A stretch of 64,000 bases of DNA from positions 310,001 to 374,000 of the forward strand of contig NZ_JAFLQZ010000004.1 of assembly GCF_017313265.1 (NCBI RefSeq). The letters run 5' to 3'. Shown one piece after another: positions 45,792 through 52,938 of the stretch (the stretch's first letter is position 1; every line of letters starts with the position of its first letter). The position numbers and the translations under genes are program-made. The notes under the pieces are model-generated. The model did not search any database. It was not told where the DNA came from and saw only the letters and a program-made list of their open reading frames with translations. Source of the stretch: Hymenobacter telluris (lineage in GTDB: Bacteria > Bacteroidota > Bacteroidia > Cytophagales > Hymenobacteraceae).

Positions 45792-46329
45792 TTTTCCTAT
45801 TTTTTATGGTGAAATAACATGAAGATGAAAGAGCTACGACGTGCCTTACCGCCTGGATTGCAGGCAATTTAAAACACCGGAATTCTGTTCAGACATTATC
45901 ACAATCGTTTGCTTAAAACACAGTTTAGCACTTGCGTTAGCGCCCCCCAAACATGGCCATCCAAAGTGCTGCCCCGAGGTGAAGGTGCCATATCATCCGT
46001 CTTCCTGCGTGCGAATCTGTTCAATGACGAGACGCAGGATGTGGCGCTTTGTACCTTATTCCGGCCGTTTCCCCCACTGCAACCGCCCCACTTAGCTTCT
46101 TTATGCTGACCAAGGAAATTCCGCTGACCAGGCGCAATTTTCGGGCACGTAGCGGGCCAGCCGGTGGCCACCGAGCTAAGGCAAATTGGCGGCGCAGGCG
46201 TAGCAGCAAACCGAACATTTGGCATCTGCGGCAACTGAGACGGCTGAAAGTGTGTTACAAGCAGGTGGTGCGCTTCCGGGTGGAAGCCCCCACCCAATAG
46301 GCTGTTCTCCCGACCTTAATCATCCTTCC
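45792..46329. other. Divergent intergenic region upstream of the DNA glycosylase
   Basis: 538 bp. Frames at 45899-46297 (minus) and 46049-46300 (plus) are open but show no domain, signal or repeat, and I do not call them. The part near 45792-45920 is AT-rich and probably carries the DUF4394 promoter; the glycosylase promoter should be in the right half. Confidence 0.4.
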
Positions 46330-47157
46330 GTGCCCGAGCTACCCGAAGTTGAAACCTACCGCCGCTTCCTCAATGATGTTATTCTGCACCAAACGATTAC
46401 CGCGTTTGAAGTGAAAGACGCGAAAGTCCTCGTCACCGACGAAGACACGCTGCGCAGGGCGCTGGTCGGCCACCGGGTAGCTGCTACGCACCGCCTCGGC
46501 AAAAACTGCTTCCTGGAACTCGACAGCGGCCAAGTGCTGGTGCTGCATTTCGGCATGACCGGCGACGTAGGCGCCTACCGCGACGAGCCCGACGCCCCCC
46601 GTTTCACCCGCGTGGCTTTCCACCTGGAGGATGGGCTGCGCGTGGCCTTCATCGACCCGCGCAAGTTCGGCCGTATCCGGCTGGTGGATAGTGTAGCCGA
46701 TTACCAGAAAGCCAAGAAGCTCGGCCCTGATGCCCTCGACGTAACAGCCGAGCACCTGCAAGCCGTGTTGGGGCCCAAAAAGCAGATGATTAAGCCGCTG
46801 CTCCTCGACCAAGGCGTTACGGCGGGCCTCGGCAACTGGATTGTGGATGAGGTGCTGTTCCAAGCCAGGATTCACCCGGAGCGCCGGGCCCATACGCTAA
46901 CTGCCAAGGAGTTTAAGGCCCTGCACGCGGCTATTCAGCTGGTGCTCACCACTGCCATTCAGCACGAGGCCACCTACCGGCACTTTCCCGCCTCTTTCCT
47001 CATCCACGCCCGCGAGTGGGACGACTCCGCCACGCCCGGCACCGATGCCCACACCTTCTGCCCTCGTCACCCCAAAACCCTGATTGAGAAAAGCTACGTG
47101 GGCGGCCGCGCCACCTACCACTGCCCCAAGTGCCAGCCCGCGCCCCCTCAGACTTAG
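46330..47157 (+). CDS. mutM: Formamidopyrimidine-DNA glycosylase family protein
   Basis: 275 aa. The frame is open upstream, but mature Fpg must begin Pro-Glu, so the start is the GTG at 46330 giving (M)PELPEVETYRR. Catalytic Pro2 and Glu3 and Lys58 (RLGKN) are present, as are the helix-two-turn-helix region (QGVTAGLGNWIVDEVLFQA) and Arg260 of the finger loop. The zinc finger reads Cys244-x2-His247 ... Cys265-x2-Cys268, so the second ligand is His instead of the usual Cys. Family members remove oxidised purines (8-oxoG, FapyG) and nick abasic sites in base excision repair. The gene name rests on these motifs; an Fpg-like subfamily with altered specificity is possible. Confidence 0.9.
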   Translation: MPELPEVETYRRFLNDVILHQTITAFEVKDAKVLVTDEDTLRRALVGHRVAATHRLGKNCFLELDSGQVLVLHFGMTGDVGAYRDEPDAPRFTRVAFHLEDGLRVAFIDPRKFGRIRLVDSVADYQKAKKLGPDALDVTAEHLQAVLGPKKQMIKPLLLDQGVTAGLGNWIVDEVLFQARIHPERRAHTLTAKEFKALHAAIQLVLTTAIQHEATYRHFPASFLIHAREWDDSATPGTDAHTFCPRHPKTLIEKSYVGGRATYHCPKCQPAPPQT

Positions 47158-47216
47158 CCGAAAGAGCCGGCAAAGCAAGCCCCAAAGCCGATGAGCAGTA
47201 CCAGTAGAGCACTTAA

Positions 47217-47414
47217 TCAGTATGCTTGCCGCATTCCAGGAGGATGATTGCCAGTCGCCAAAAGCGCGACAACAACCAGTTGTCCAACGATTGCCAGAGT
47301 CATTCCAAACGTAAAACCCAATGAGTCATGACGGTAGATGCACCGCACAGCAACTGCCAGTAGCAACAAAACGGTTAAATTGATGCCGATAATACGTGAA
47401 AAAGGCACCTTCAT
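47217..47414 (-). CDS. Small membrane protein (65 aa)
   Basis: From MKVPFSRIIGINLTVLLLLA. Two hydrophobic helices separated by a short loop with RCIYRHDS, a GMTLAIVGQLVVVALL second helix and a polar tail. The start IIGINLTVLLLL resembles that of the 109-aa protein upstream (IIVGINLLILLS), which suggests distant paralogy. It is last in a minus-strand run with two other small membrane proteins and the radical SAM gene. Function unknown. Confidence 0.6.
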   Translation of the reverse strand: MKVPFSRIIGINLTVLLLLAVAVRCIYRHDSLGFTFGMTLAIVGQLVVVALLATGNHPPGMRQAY

Positions 47415-47437
47415 AAGTAAGCTCCAGCCGTAGCCGA

Positions 47438-47737
47438 TTAGCGCATGTTGCCTAGGGCGCCGCTCAGCACAAACATGCCGCTGCACGCTCCAAAACCGAT
47501 AATCAGTACCAGTAAAGCACTCAGGAAATAAGGCGCGGCGCTTTGCCCAACAGCAGCAGGCTTAAACAAATACGCTACACCTATAATCAGATTTACCCCG
47601 GCCTGTAGCAGGTAGCCGAATGCAAACAGCATGATACTACCACTATCGGTAACGGGTGCCAGCGCCCCCAGCACTACGGCGGCGAGGAGCAGGCCGAGCA
47701 GGTTGTTGCGGATGATGTGTTGAGTGGGCTTTTCCAT
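47438..47737 (-). CDS. Small membrane protein (99 aa)
   Basis: MEKPTQHIIRNNLLGLLLAAV... with three hydrophobic helices (NNLLGLLLAAVVLGALAP, FAFGYLLQAGVNLIIGVAYL, LSALLVLIIGFGACSGM). It shares the motif LVLIIGFGxCSxxF with the 109-aa protein upstream (LVLIVGFGLCSF). Spaced 23 bp from the next gene downstream. Probably inner-membrane; function unknown. Confidence 0.68.
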   Translation of the reverse strand: MEKPTQHIIRNNLLGLLLAAVVLGALAPVTDSGSIMLFAFGYLLQAGVNLIIGVAYLFKPAAVGQSAAPYFLSALLVLIIGFGACSGMFVLSGALGNMR

Positions 47738-47770
47738 TGGCAGCAGGTTATCGATTCCAATCAGTGCCTA

Positions 47771-47836
47771 TTAACGTTGGCCGCACATACTCCAGCCTAT
47801 CAGCAAGATAACCAAAACCACAAGTATGGCTATCAT
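47771..47836 (-). CDS. Possible 21-aa single-helix peptide
   Basis: ATG at 47836 gives MIAILVVLVILLIGWSMCGQ plus Arg and a TAA stop. It is almost entirely one membrane helix and lies in the 121-bp gap between two small membrane protein genes on the same strand. It may be a real micropeptide or an accident of composition. Confidence 0.25.
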   Translation of the reverse strand: MIAILVVLVILLIGWSMCGQR

Positions 47837-47858
47837 GCAGCCATTCAGCTTAGGCGGC

Positions 47859-48188
47859 TCACTCGGCGGTGGTAGTGGCTTCTGCACGAGAGGGGTTAGG
47901 GGACATGGAATTCAAATACGGTATAGGAAAGCTGCATAACCCGAATCCGACAATCAGAACCAGTAGAATACTTAAGACAAAAGCAGAGCGTGCTTTGGTT
48001 GTAATGCTAATCCCGAGCCCGAGAAAATTCAGAGACAATAGTATTCCTATTCCCTTGGCCATCGGTATAGCGAATAGCATATCTTCGTCGAAGCTTCTGG
48101 CCACCGGTGCTTGAGAGCGGCAATATGCTGTCCAACTCAGCAGAATCAACAGGTTAATCCCTACGATTATTCCCAGCGGGCTTTTCAT
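47859..48188 (-). CDS. Small membrane protein (109 aa), translationally coupled to radical SAM gene
   Basis: Starts MKSPLGIIVGINLLILLSW. The ATG at 48188 shares ATGA with the stop of the radical SAM gene, a strong sign of translational coupling. Three hydrophobic helices are visible: 6-25, a middle one around FAIPMAKGIGILLSLNFLGL, and AFVLSILLVLIVGFGLCSF. The C-terminus is polar with Pro/Ser/Thr. I recognise no family. Coupling implies equal expression with the enzyme and a possible role as membrane partner. Confidence 0.75.
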   Translation of the reverse strand: MKSPLGIIVGINLLILLSWTAYCRSQAPVARSFDEDMLFAIPMAKGIGILLSLNFLGLGISITTKARSAFVLSILLVLIVGFGLCSFPIPYLNSMSPNPSRAEATTTAE

Positions 48189-49591
48189 ACCAGGCCCGTC
48201 CGCTCGGCGCGCAGTTCCTCCAGCCGCGCCTGTTTCTCGGCGTCGCGGTAGAAGATGTTCATGGTTTCGAAGGGAATGATTTTCAAATCCTTGCTCACAA
48301 TGTGGACGCACGACTTCTTCACGGCCCGCACGTCGAAATTGTGGGCGTCCATGAATTGCAGGATGATGATGCGGAACAGGTTGTCGTAGCCCAGGTTGGG
48401 GGCCGATACCTGGGGCAAGCAGCACAGCAGCTGGTTGATTTCCGGCACTACGGTATCCACGGTGTTGGCGGTGCTGAACAGCTTGAGCATGTGCTGGCGT
48501 AGGCGCGGGTCCCGCTCATACACGATGGTGTTGCCGCCGCTTTGCAGCAAATCGGCGGGGTCAACGTAACGGGTCAGCGGGAAGACCTCACCGTCGAGCT
48601 TGAGGGCGTAGGCCATGGCCAGCGCATCGGGGTTGCAGGGCACGGGCAGCAAGTCGGCGGCCGTGAACACCGGGCTTTGCGCTATAATGCCCTGGCGTAC
48701 TTCGGTGAGCGAGAAGGAGTCGGTTTCGGGGTTGAAGTTGTCGAGGCGGCCGGCGGCCTGGGTGGGCTGAAACGTGACGCCGCGCACGCACCGCTGCTTC
48801 AGGGCGTAATCGATGATGGCGCCCATCTCGTCGTCGTTGAGGCCCTTTTGCAGGGTCACGACCAGCGTGGTGCTGAGGTTGTACTTGTTGAGGTTTTCGA
48901 TGGCCTTTTGGCGCACCTCGCGCAAGTCGCGGCCGCGCATAGTGAGCAGCACGTTTTCACGGAACGAGTCGAACTGCAAATACACCTCGAATGCTCCCGA
49001 ATAGGTGGCCAGCCGCGCCACAAAGGCTTCGTCTTTGGCCAGGCGCACGCCGTTGGTGTTCACCATCAGGTGCTTGATGGGCTTGCGCTTGCACATATCC
49101 AGAATCTCCCAGAACTGCGGGTGCAGCGTGGGCTCACCGCCGGAAATCTGCACCACGTCGGGCTCGCCTTCGTTGGCTACCACCAAATCCACCATGGCTT
49201 CCACTTCTTCCAGGGTGCGGTGCCGGCCGTGCGTGGGGCTGCTTTCGGCGTAGCAGGTGGGGCAGGTGAGGTTGCAGCGGTCGGTTATTTCCACTACCGT
49301 GAGGCAGCTGTGCTGCTCGTGGTCGGTGCAGAGGCCGCAGTCGTAGGGGCAGCCGTAGTGGGTGGCCATGTTGAAGCGGCGCGGCGTTTCGCTGGGCTTC
49401 ACGTAGTTGCGGATGCTCTTGTAGTACTCAATGTCGGTGGCGATGCGCACCTTCTGGCGGCCGTGCTCGGGGCAGCGCTTGAGCATGTACACGTTGCCGT
49501 CTTCGAAGACGATTTTGGCCTCAATGCGGCGCAGGCATTCCGGGCAGAGGCTCAGCGTGAAATCGTAGTAGGTATAGGGACGTTCAGGCAT
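48185..49591 (-). CDS. Radical SAM enzyme, COG1964 type (tetraether-synthase-like)
   Basis: 468 aa. The radical SAM motif is CNLTCPTC (Cys106, 110, 113), followed by the SAM-binding ISGGEPTLHP. Extra cysteines before it (16, 19, 40; 81, 85, 88, 96 in GCPYDCGLCTDHEQHSC) indicate more metal sites. This pattern, with the C-terminal QFMDAHNFDVRAVKKSCVHI, matches COG1964, whose archaeal member Tes (MJ0619) joins lipid tails to make tetraether lipids; related bacterial enzymes are linked to membrane-spanning lipids. A lipid-tail coupling role is inference. It lies in a run with an Lgt-like protein upstream and small membrane proteins downstream. Confidence 0.85.
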   Translation of the reverse strand: MPERPYTYYDFTLSLCPECLRRIEAKIVFEDGNVYMLKRCPEHGRQKVRIATDIEYYKSIRNYVKPSETPRRFNMATHYGCPYDCGLCTDHEQHSCLTVVEITDRCNLTCPTCYAESSPTHGRHRTLEEVEAMVDLVVANEGEPDVVQISGGEPTLHPQFWEILDMCKRKPIKHLMVNTNGVRLAKDEAFVARLATYSGAFEVYLQFDSFRENVLLTMRGRDLREVRQKAIENLNKYNLSTTLVVTLQKGLNDDEMGAIIDYALKQRCVRGVTFQPTQAAGRLDNFNPETDSFSLTEVRQGIIAQSPVFTAADLLPVPCNPDALAMAYALKLDGEVFPLTRYVDPADLLQSGGNTIVYERDPRLRQHMLKLFSTANTVDTVVPEINQLLCCLPQVSAPNLGYDNLFRIIILQFMDAHNFDVRAVKKSCVHIVSKDLKIIPFETMNIFYRDAEKQARLEELRAERTGLV

Positions 49592-49626
49592 GGGGTATTA
49601 GGATAGAATTGTTGAAGTTTGAAGAA

Positions 49627-50001
49627 TTACTCTTCGTGGTCTTTAATCCATTCTTCGAAATGCTGCTGCGTTACATCCTGCCCGTAACAAGAGTTATTAT
49701 CGAAGTAAATACCAGTTGTAATTGCTCGTGCGAATTGTGCGCTTTCAATGCATACATTTTCAAAATGGGCATTAGTCAAATTCGCTTCTCTGAAGTCGCA
49801 AGTTTTGATACCACCGTTTATAAAATGAGCATTAGACAAATTAGCCTTTCTAAAACTGATATATAAGGAGCATTTGTTAAAAACCACTCCTTCAAGATTT
49901 TGCTCCTCTAAACTTTCGTTTTCCATATCTAACCCTTCAAAATAGCGTTGGCCTCGATGATAGGCCTCCAAAATGGAGTTAGCCAAGTTTGTCTTGTTCA
50001 T
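49627..50001 (-). CDS. Pentapeptide repeat protein (124 aa)
   Basis: MNKTNLANSILEAYHRGQRYF... with A(N/D)LxN-type pentapeptides from about residue 33 to 100 (FRKANLSNAHF, FREANLTNAHF, CIESAQFARA), enough for about one short right-handed quadrilateral helix. The C-terminus is helical (QQHFEEWIKDHEE). The gene is clearly AT-richer than its neighbours, suggesting a recent arrival. It lies 6 bp from the Lgt-like stop and 35 bp before the radical SAM start, so it would be co-transcribed. Role unknown. Confidence 0.82.
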   Translation of the reverse strand: MNKTNLANSILEAYHRGQRYFEGLDMENESLEEQNLEGVVFNKCSLYISFRKANLSNAHFINGGIKTCDFREANLTNAHFENVCIESAQFARAITTGIYFDNNSCYGQDVTQQHFEEWIKDHEE

Positions 50002-50007
50002 AAAGTA

Positions 50008-50775
50008 TTATTTGTGTGAGGGAATAGAAGTATGATATAATTTTTGCCGCGTCCACACCCAAACATAATACCCCAGCCCCGCTACGCAAGCCCACTGAAT
50101 AGCCGTGAGGCCCAGCCCCGGTAGCGGCGGCGTGGGCTTAATGAACTCCACCAGCAGCCGGAACAGCAGATACGCCGCCAGAAACAGCTGAAACCGCCGG
50201 CCATCTGGGAGCGGCTGGCGTCGTTCGAGGAGCCACAGCAGCAGCGCCAGCGCCGCCAGAAACAGGATTTCGTAGAGGTTGGTGGGGTGGCGCTGGATAC
50301 CGTCGCCGAAGTTGATGCCCCAGGGCAGGGCGGTGGCGGTGCCGAAGGTGCCGTCTTCGAGGCCGCTGAGGTGGCAGCCGAGCCGCCCGATACCCAGGCC
50401 CAGGAGCAGCGGGAATACCATCAGGTCGCCGCTGGAGGCCGTTACGCCCAGGCGCTTCTTGGTTAGCTCCACGCCTACCAAGCCCCCCAGGAAGCCCCCG
50501 ACGATGGTTTTGTTGGTGAAGTAGTACGGCCAGCCCCCGGGCGGATTCATCAGCAAGTCGGGGTGTTCCAGCAGCCCCAACAGGCGCGAACCGAGCAAGG
50601 CCCCGGCGGCCGCGCCCACGAAAATCCAGAGCCGGTGCTCGTCGGAAATGGGGTCGGGGGTGCGGGTGCGCAGGCGCTGGTAGAACCGGTAGCCCAGAGT
50701 GTAGGCCAGCACCTCGCACAGCAGATGCACCGGCAGAAAAAGCGGCCCTAGCGTAAGGTGGACGGGATAAGTCAA
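50008..50775 (-). CDS. Lgt-like integral membrane protein, catalytic His apparently absent
   Basis: 255 aa from a TTG at 50775 (reads MTYPVHLTLGPLFL); the frame continues upstream only through a hairpin repeat, so a longer N-terminus is unlikely. About seven membrane helices. Lgt landmarks: GIGRLGCHLSG (Arg131, aligning with the essential Arg143 of E. coli Lgt), RHPTNLYEIL and YLLFRLLVEFIKP (Arg206, as Arg239). Where Lgt has the essential His (SFHGG), this has TIVGGFLGG. It is therefore probably not a normal prolipoprotein diacylglyceryl transferase; it may bind a glycerolipid for the radical SAM enzyme. Alternative: an active variant with another base. Confidence 0.82.
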   Translation of the reverse strand: MTYPVHLTLGPLFLPVHLLCEVLAYTLGYRFYQRLRTRTPDPISDEHRLWIFVGAAAGALLGSRLLGLLEHPDLLMNPPGGWPYYFTNKTIVGGFLGGLVGVELTKKRLGVTASSGDLMVFPLLLGLGIGRLGCHLSGLEDGTFGTATALPWGINFGDGIQRHPTNLYEILFLAALALLLWLLERRQPLPDGRRFQLFLAAYLLFRLLVEFIKPTPPLPGLGLTAIQWACVAGLGYYVWVWTRQKLYHTSIPSHK

Positions 50776-50836
50776 GGTTCGTTTTTTGTTGCTGGTTTTT
50801 TGTTTTTGGTGCCTGGCGTGTATTCGTATTAAGAAG

Positions 50837-50915
50837 CTGTCATTCCGACGCAGGAGGAATCTGGCTAAAGTCGTTGAACGATTACACTCAGATTCCTCCT
50901 GCGTCGGAATGACAG
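50837..50915. repeat. Hairpin repeat element, family B
   Basis: Perfect 26-bp arms (50837-50862 and 50890-50915) with a 27-nt loop. The outer end is CTGTCATTCCGACG and the inner end GGAATCTGGCTAAAG, both shared with the element at 60371-60495. It lies between the Lgt-like gene and the SDR gene and falls inside a false N-terminal extension of the Lgt-like frame. Confidence 0.9.
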
Positions 50916-51017
50916 GCACCTGGCTGGTAAAAAGCAACGCCCCCACGAACTGCCAAGAAAAGCAGAACGCGGAGGCGTTGCAAACGAACAACAAAAAACC
51001 AACAACGAAAAACCAAT

Positions 51018-52037
51018 CTACACCTGGTTGTTTTTCTTTTCGGCTTTGCGGGTGAGCGTGGTAAGCCAGGATTGGGTGATGGGCGATTCGCTTTCGTGGC
51101 CGTAGCGGCGGGCGTCGCCTTCCTTGCCGGTGGGGGCCGGCAGCGTGCGGTTCACCCAGCTCAGCATATCGGCGGTGGTGCCGGGCGCCAAGCCATGAAT
51201 AGCCGACAACAGCTTGGCTGGCAGCCCAATAATAATTTCGGCGTCGCCGCGGCGGCTGGCGTTCCAGATCTGGCGGGCCGCCGACTCGGCGCTGACCGTG
51301 AAGGCCGGCAACGAATCGGCAATGGTGAACCAGGCGTACTCCTTAACGTGCTGCCCCTTGATGATGGCATTGCGCGGGCTACCGGTACGCAATAGGCCGG
51401 GGCACACCGTAGTTACCTGAATACCATACTGTAACAACTCGGAGCGGAAGCCTTCGGAAAGCCCCACCAAGGCAAACTTACTGGCCGAGTATGGGGCCAG
51501 ATGGGGCACGGCTACCTTGCCGCCCACCGAGGCAATATTGATGATGCGGCCTTCCCGGCGGCGGCGCATATCGGGCAGCACGGCCTGCATGGCGTGCAGC
51601 GGCGCCCAGAAGTGCGTATCCATCGACTCTTCGTATTCGCGCAGCTCCATGTGGTCGAGGGGGCCGCCGGTGATGATGCCGGCGTTGTTGACCAGCACAT
51701 CAATCGGGCCTAGCTTTTGCTGCACTTCCGCTACTAGGGTGCGCACGTCGGCGGGTTCCATCAGGTTGCGGGAAAGTGCCAGCACTTCGGCCCCGCCGCT
51801 GGCCAGCTCCTGCCGAGCGCGCTCCAGCTCGTCGGTGTCGCGGGCGCAGATGGCGACCTTGGCGCCTTCGGCTACGGCCTGGCGGGCCAGAATCAGGCCC
51901 AGGCCGCGCGAGCCGCCGGTAATCAGTACCACGCGGCCTTCCAGCGTGTAGGAGCCGCGGCGGTTGCTCCAGAGCGTGGCAGCGGCCAGCAGGGCGCCGG
52001 CACCGGCCACAGCCAGCCAATTATTTCGGTTTTTCAT
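51018..52037 (-). CDS. SDR family NAD(P)-dependent oxidoreductase, membrane-anchored
   Basis: 339 aa. One N-terminal hydrophobic helix (WLAVAGAGALLAAATLW) then a classical SDR: nucleotide loop LITGGSRGLGLILA, NNAG in VLVNNAGIITGG, catalytic Ser in INIASVGG and Tyr/Lys in YSASKFAL. PGLLRTG follows the active site. The C-terminal ~80 residues include a second weakly hydrophobic region. The oxidised or reduced substrate is unknown. The gene is separate from the Lgt-like operon (repeat element between) and divergent from the LTXXQ-like gene. Confidence 0.92.
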   Translation of the reverse strand: MKNRNNWLAVAGAGALLAAATLWSNRRGSYTLEGRVVLITGGSRGLGLILARQAVAEGAKVAICARDTDELERARQELASGGAEVLALSRNLMEPADVRTLVAEVQQKLGPIDVLVNNAGIITGGPLDHMELREYEESMDTHFWAPLHAMQAVLPDMRRRREGRIINIASVGGKVAVPHLAPYSASKFALVGLSEGFRSELLQYGIQVTTVCPGLLRTGSPRNAIIKGQHVKEYAWFTIADSLPAFTVSAESAARQIWNASRRGDAEIIIGLPAKLLSAIHGLAPGTTADMLSWVNRTLPAPTGKEGDARRYGHESESPITQSWLTTLTRKAEKKNNQV

Positions 52038-52331
52038 TGCAGTAGAAGTTGCGGATGTTCAGTTGCCGGACTACCAGCGCGCCTCGGGGCGGCATTGGCA
52101 GTGGCAGTTGCTGACTAGATACTTGTTGTGGGCGGAAGAGGTTGGGGTTGGGAGCCAACCAAGTTCTTGGCAACGGCGCGCAATACATCGGTAGCAGGAA
52201 ACCAGAACTAGCTCCTGGCTCGTTATGCGCGCAGCTTTCACGAATTGGCATCATATTTACAAGCCGGTTGCCTGGCTTACGCTCCTGCCTTACCAGAAGC
52301 GCGGCTTTACTGGCTTATCTACTTTCTGCAT

Positions 52332-52832
52332 ATGAAAACCCCTTTCCTTGCGGCGCTGCTGTTACTGGCCGCCCCTACCCTGTTGCTGGCCCAGACTACC
52401 ACCGCCAAGGTGAAAACGAAAACGCCCGTCGGTGCCACCACCAAAACCAAGACCACTCTACCCGCTGCGGCACCCGCCCAGCCCAAGGCCACCCCGCCCG
52501 AGGCGCAGGTGGAGGCCCGCGCCAACGCCCTCACCAGCAACATGCAGAAGGCCCTGGCGCTGAATCCTGATCAGACAGAGAAGGTGCGCCAAATCAACCT
52601 GGTGAGTGTGCGCGGCGTGGAATCGGCCCGCCTCAACTACCGCCAGGACGTGCGCAAGATGGCCGCCGTTATCGACGACATTGGGCAGGCCCGCCTGGCC
52701 ACGCTGAAGAACGTGCTGACGCCCGCGCAATTCGACAAATACCAGCGCAAGCGCGAAGAGAAAATGGGCGTCCCCAATGCGCAGGGCGCCCAAGGAAACC
52801 CCGCCCCCGGCTTGCCTTCTCAGGGCGAGTAA
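52332..52832 (+). CDS. Exported LTXXQ-like protein (Spy/CpxP-like)
   Basis: 166 aa from MKTPFLAALLLLAAPTLLLA; signal peptide ends LLLAQ. After a Lys/Thr/Pro-rich linker, residues ~60-145 are helical, with an LNPDQTEKVRQINL segment and a second LTPAQFDKYQRKREEK resembling the LTxxQ motifs of periplasmic stress chaperones of the Spy/CpxP group. The C-terminus is Gly/Pro/Gln-rich. It would be periplasmic; chaperone function is inference. Its 294-bp divergent upstream region is shared with the SDR gene. Confidence 0.7.
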   Translation: MKTPFLAALLLLAAPTLLLAQTTTAKVKTKTPVGATTKTKTTLPAAAPAQPKATPPEAQVEARANALTSNMQKALALNPDQTEKVRQINLVSVRGVESARLNYRQDVRKMAAVIDDIGQARLATLKNVLTPAQFDKYQRKREEKMGVPNAQGAQGNPAPGLPSQGE

Positions 52833-52834
52833 CT

Positions 52835-52938
52835 GGTGAAATAGTGAGGTGGTGCACTGGTGAGTTTGATTTTTCAACTGCGCAAATTGCGCCAATAGAA
52901 CATCAAAACTCACCAGTTCACCACCTCACTATTTCACC
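52835..52938. repeat. Long imperfect inverted repeat, family C
   Basis: Arms of 36 nt (52835-52870) and 37 nt (52902-52938) with one mismatch and one indel (GGTGAAATAGTGAGGTGGTG and its complement at the ends), and a small inner CGCAAATTGCG palindrome. It begins 2 bp after the stop of one gene and overlaps the stop of the convergent one, filling the intergenic space and probably ending both transcripts. Confidence 0.88.

Noticed and set aside
45899..46297. 132-codon minus-strand frame upstream of the DNA glycosylase
   Set aside because: Composition is unlike neighbouring proteins and no feature supports it; it covers the expected glycosylase promoter region.
48542..49606. 354-codon open frame on the plus strand
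   Set aside because: Antisense to the radical SAM gene, with a Gly/Val/His-rich shadow composition.
50776..50994. N-terminal extension of the Lgt-like gene to an ATG at 50994
   Set aside because: The added residues are a translation of the family B hairpin repeat, and the first membrane helix follows the TTG at 50775.
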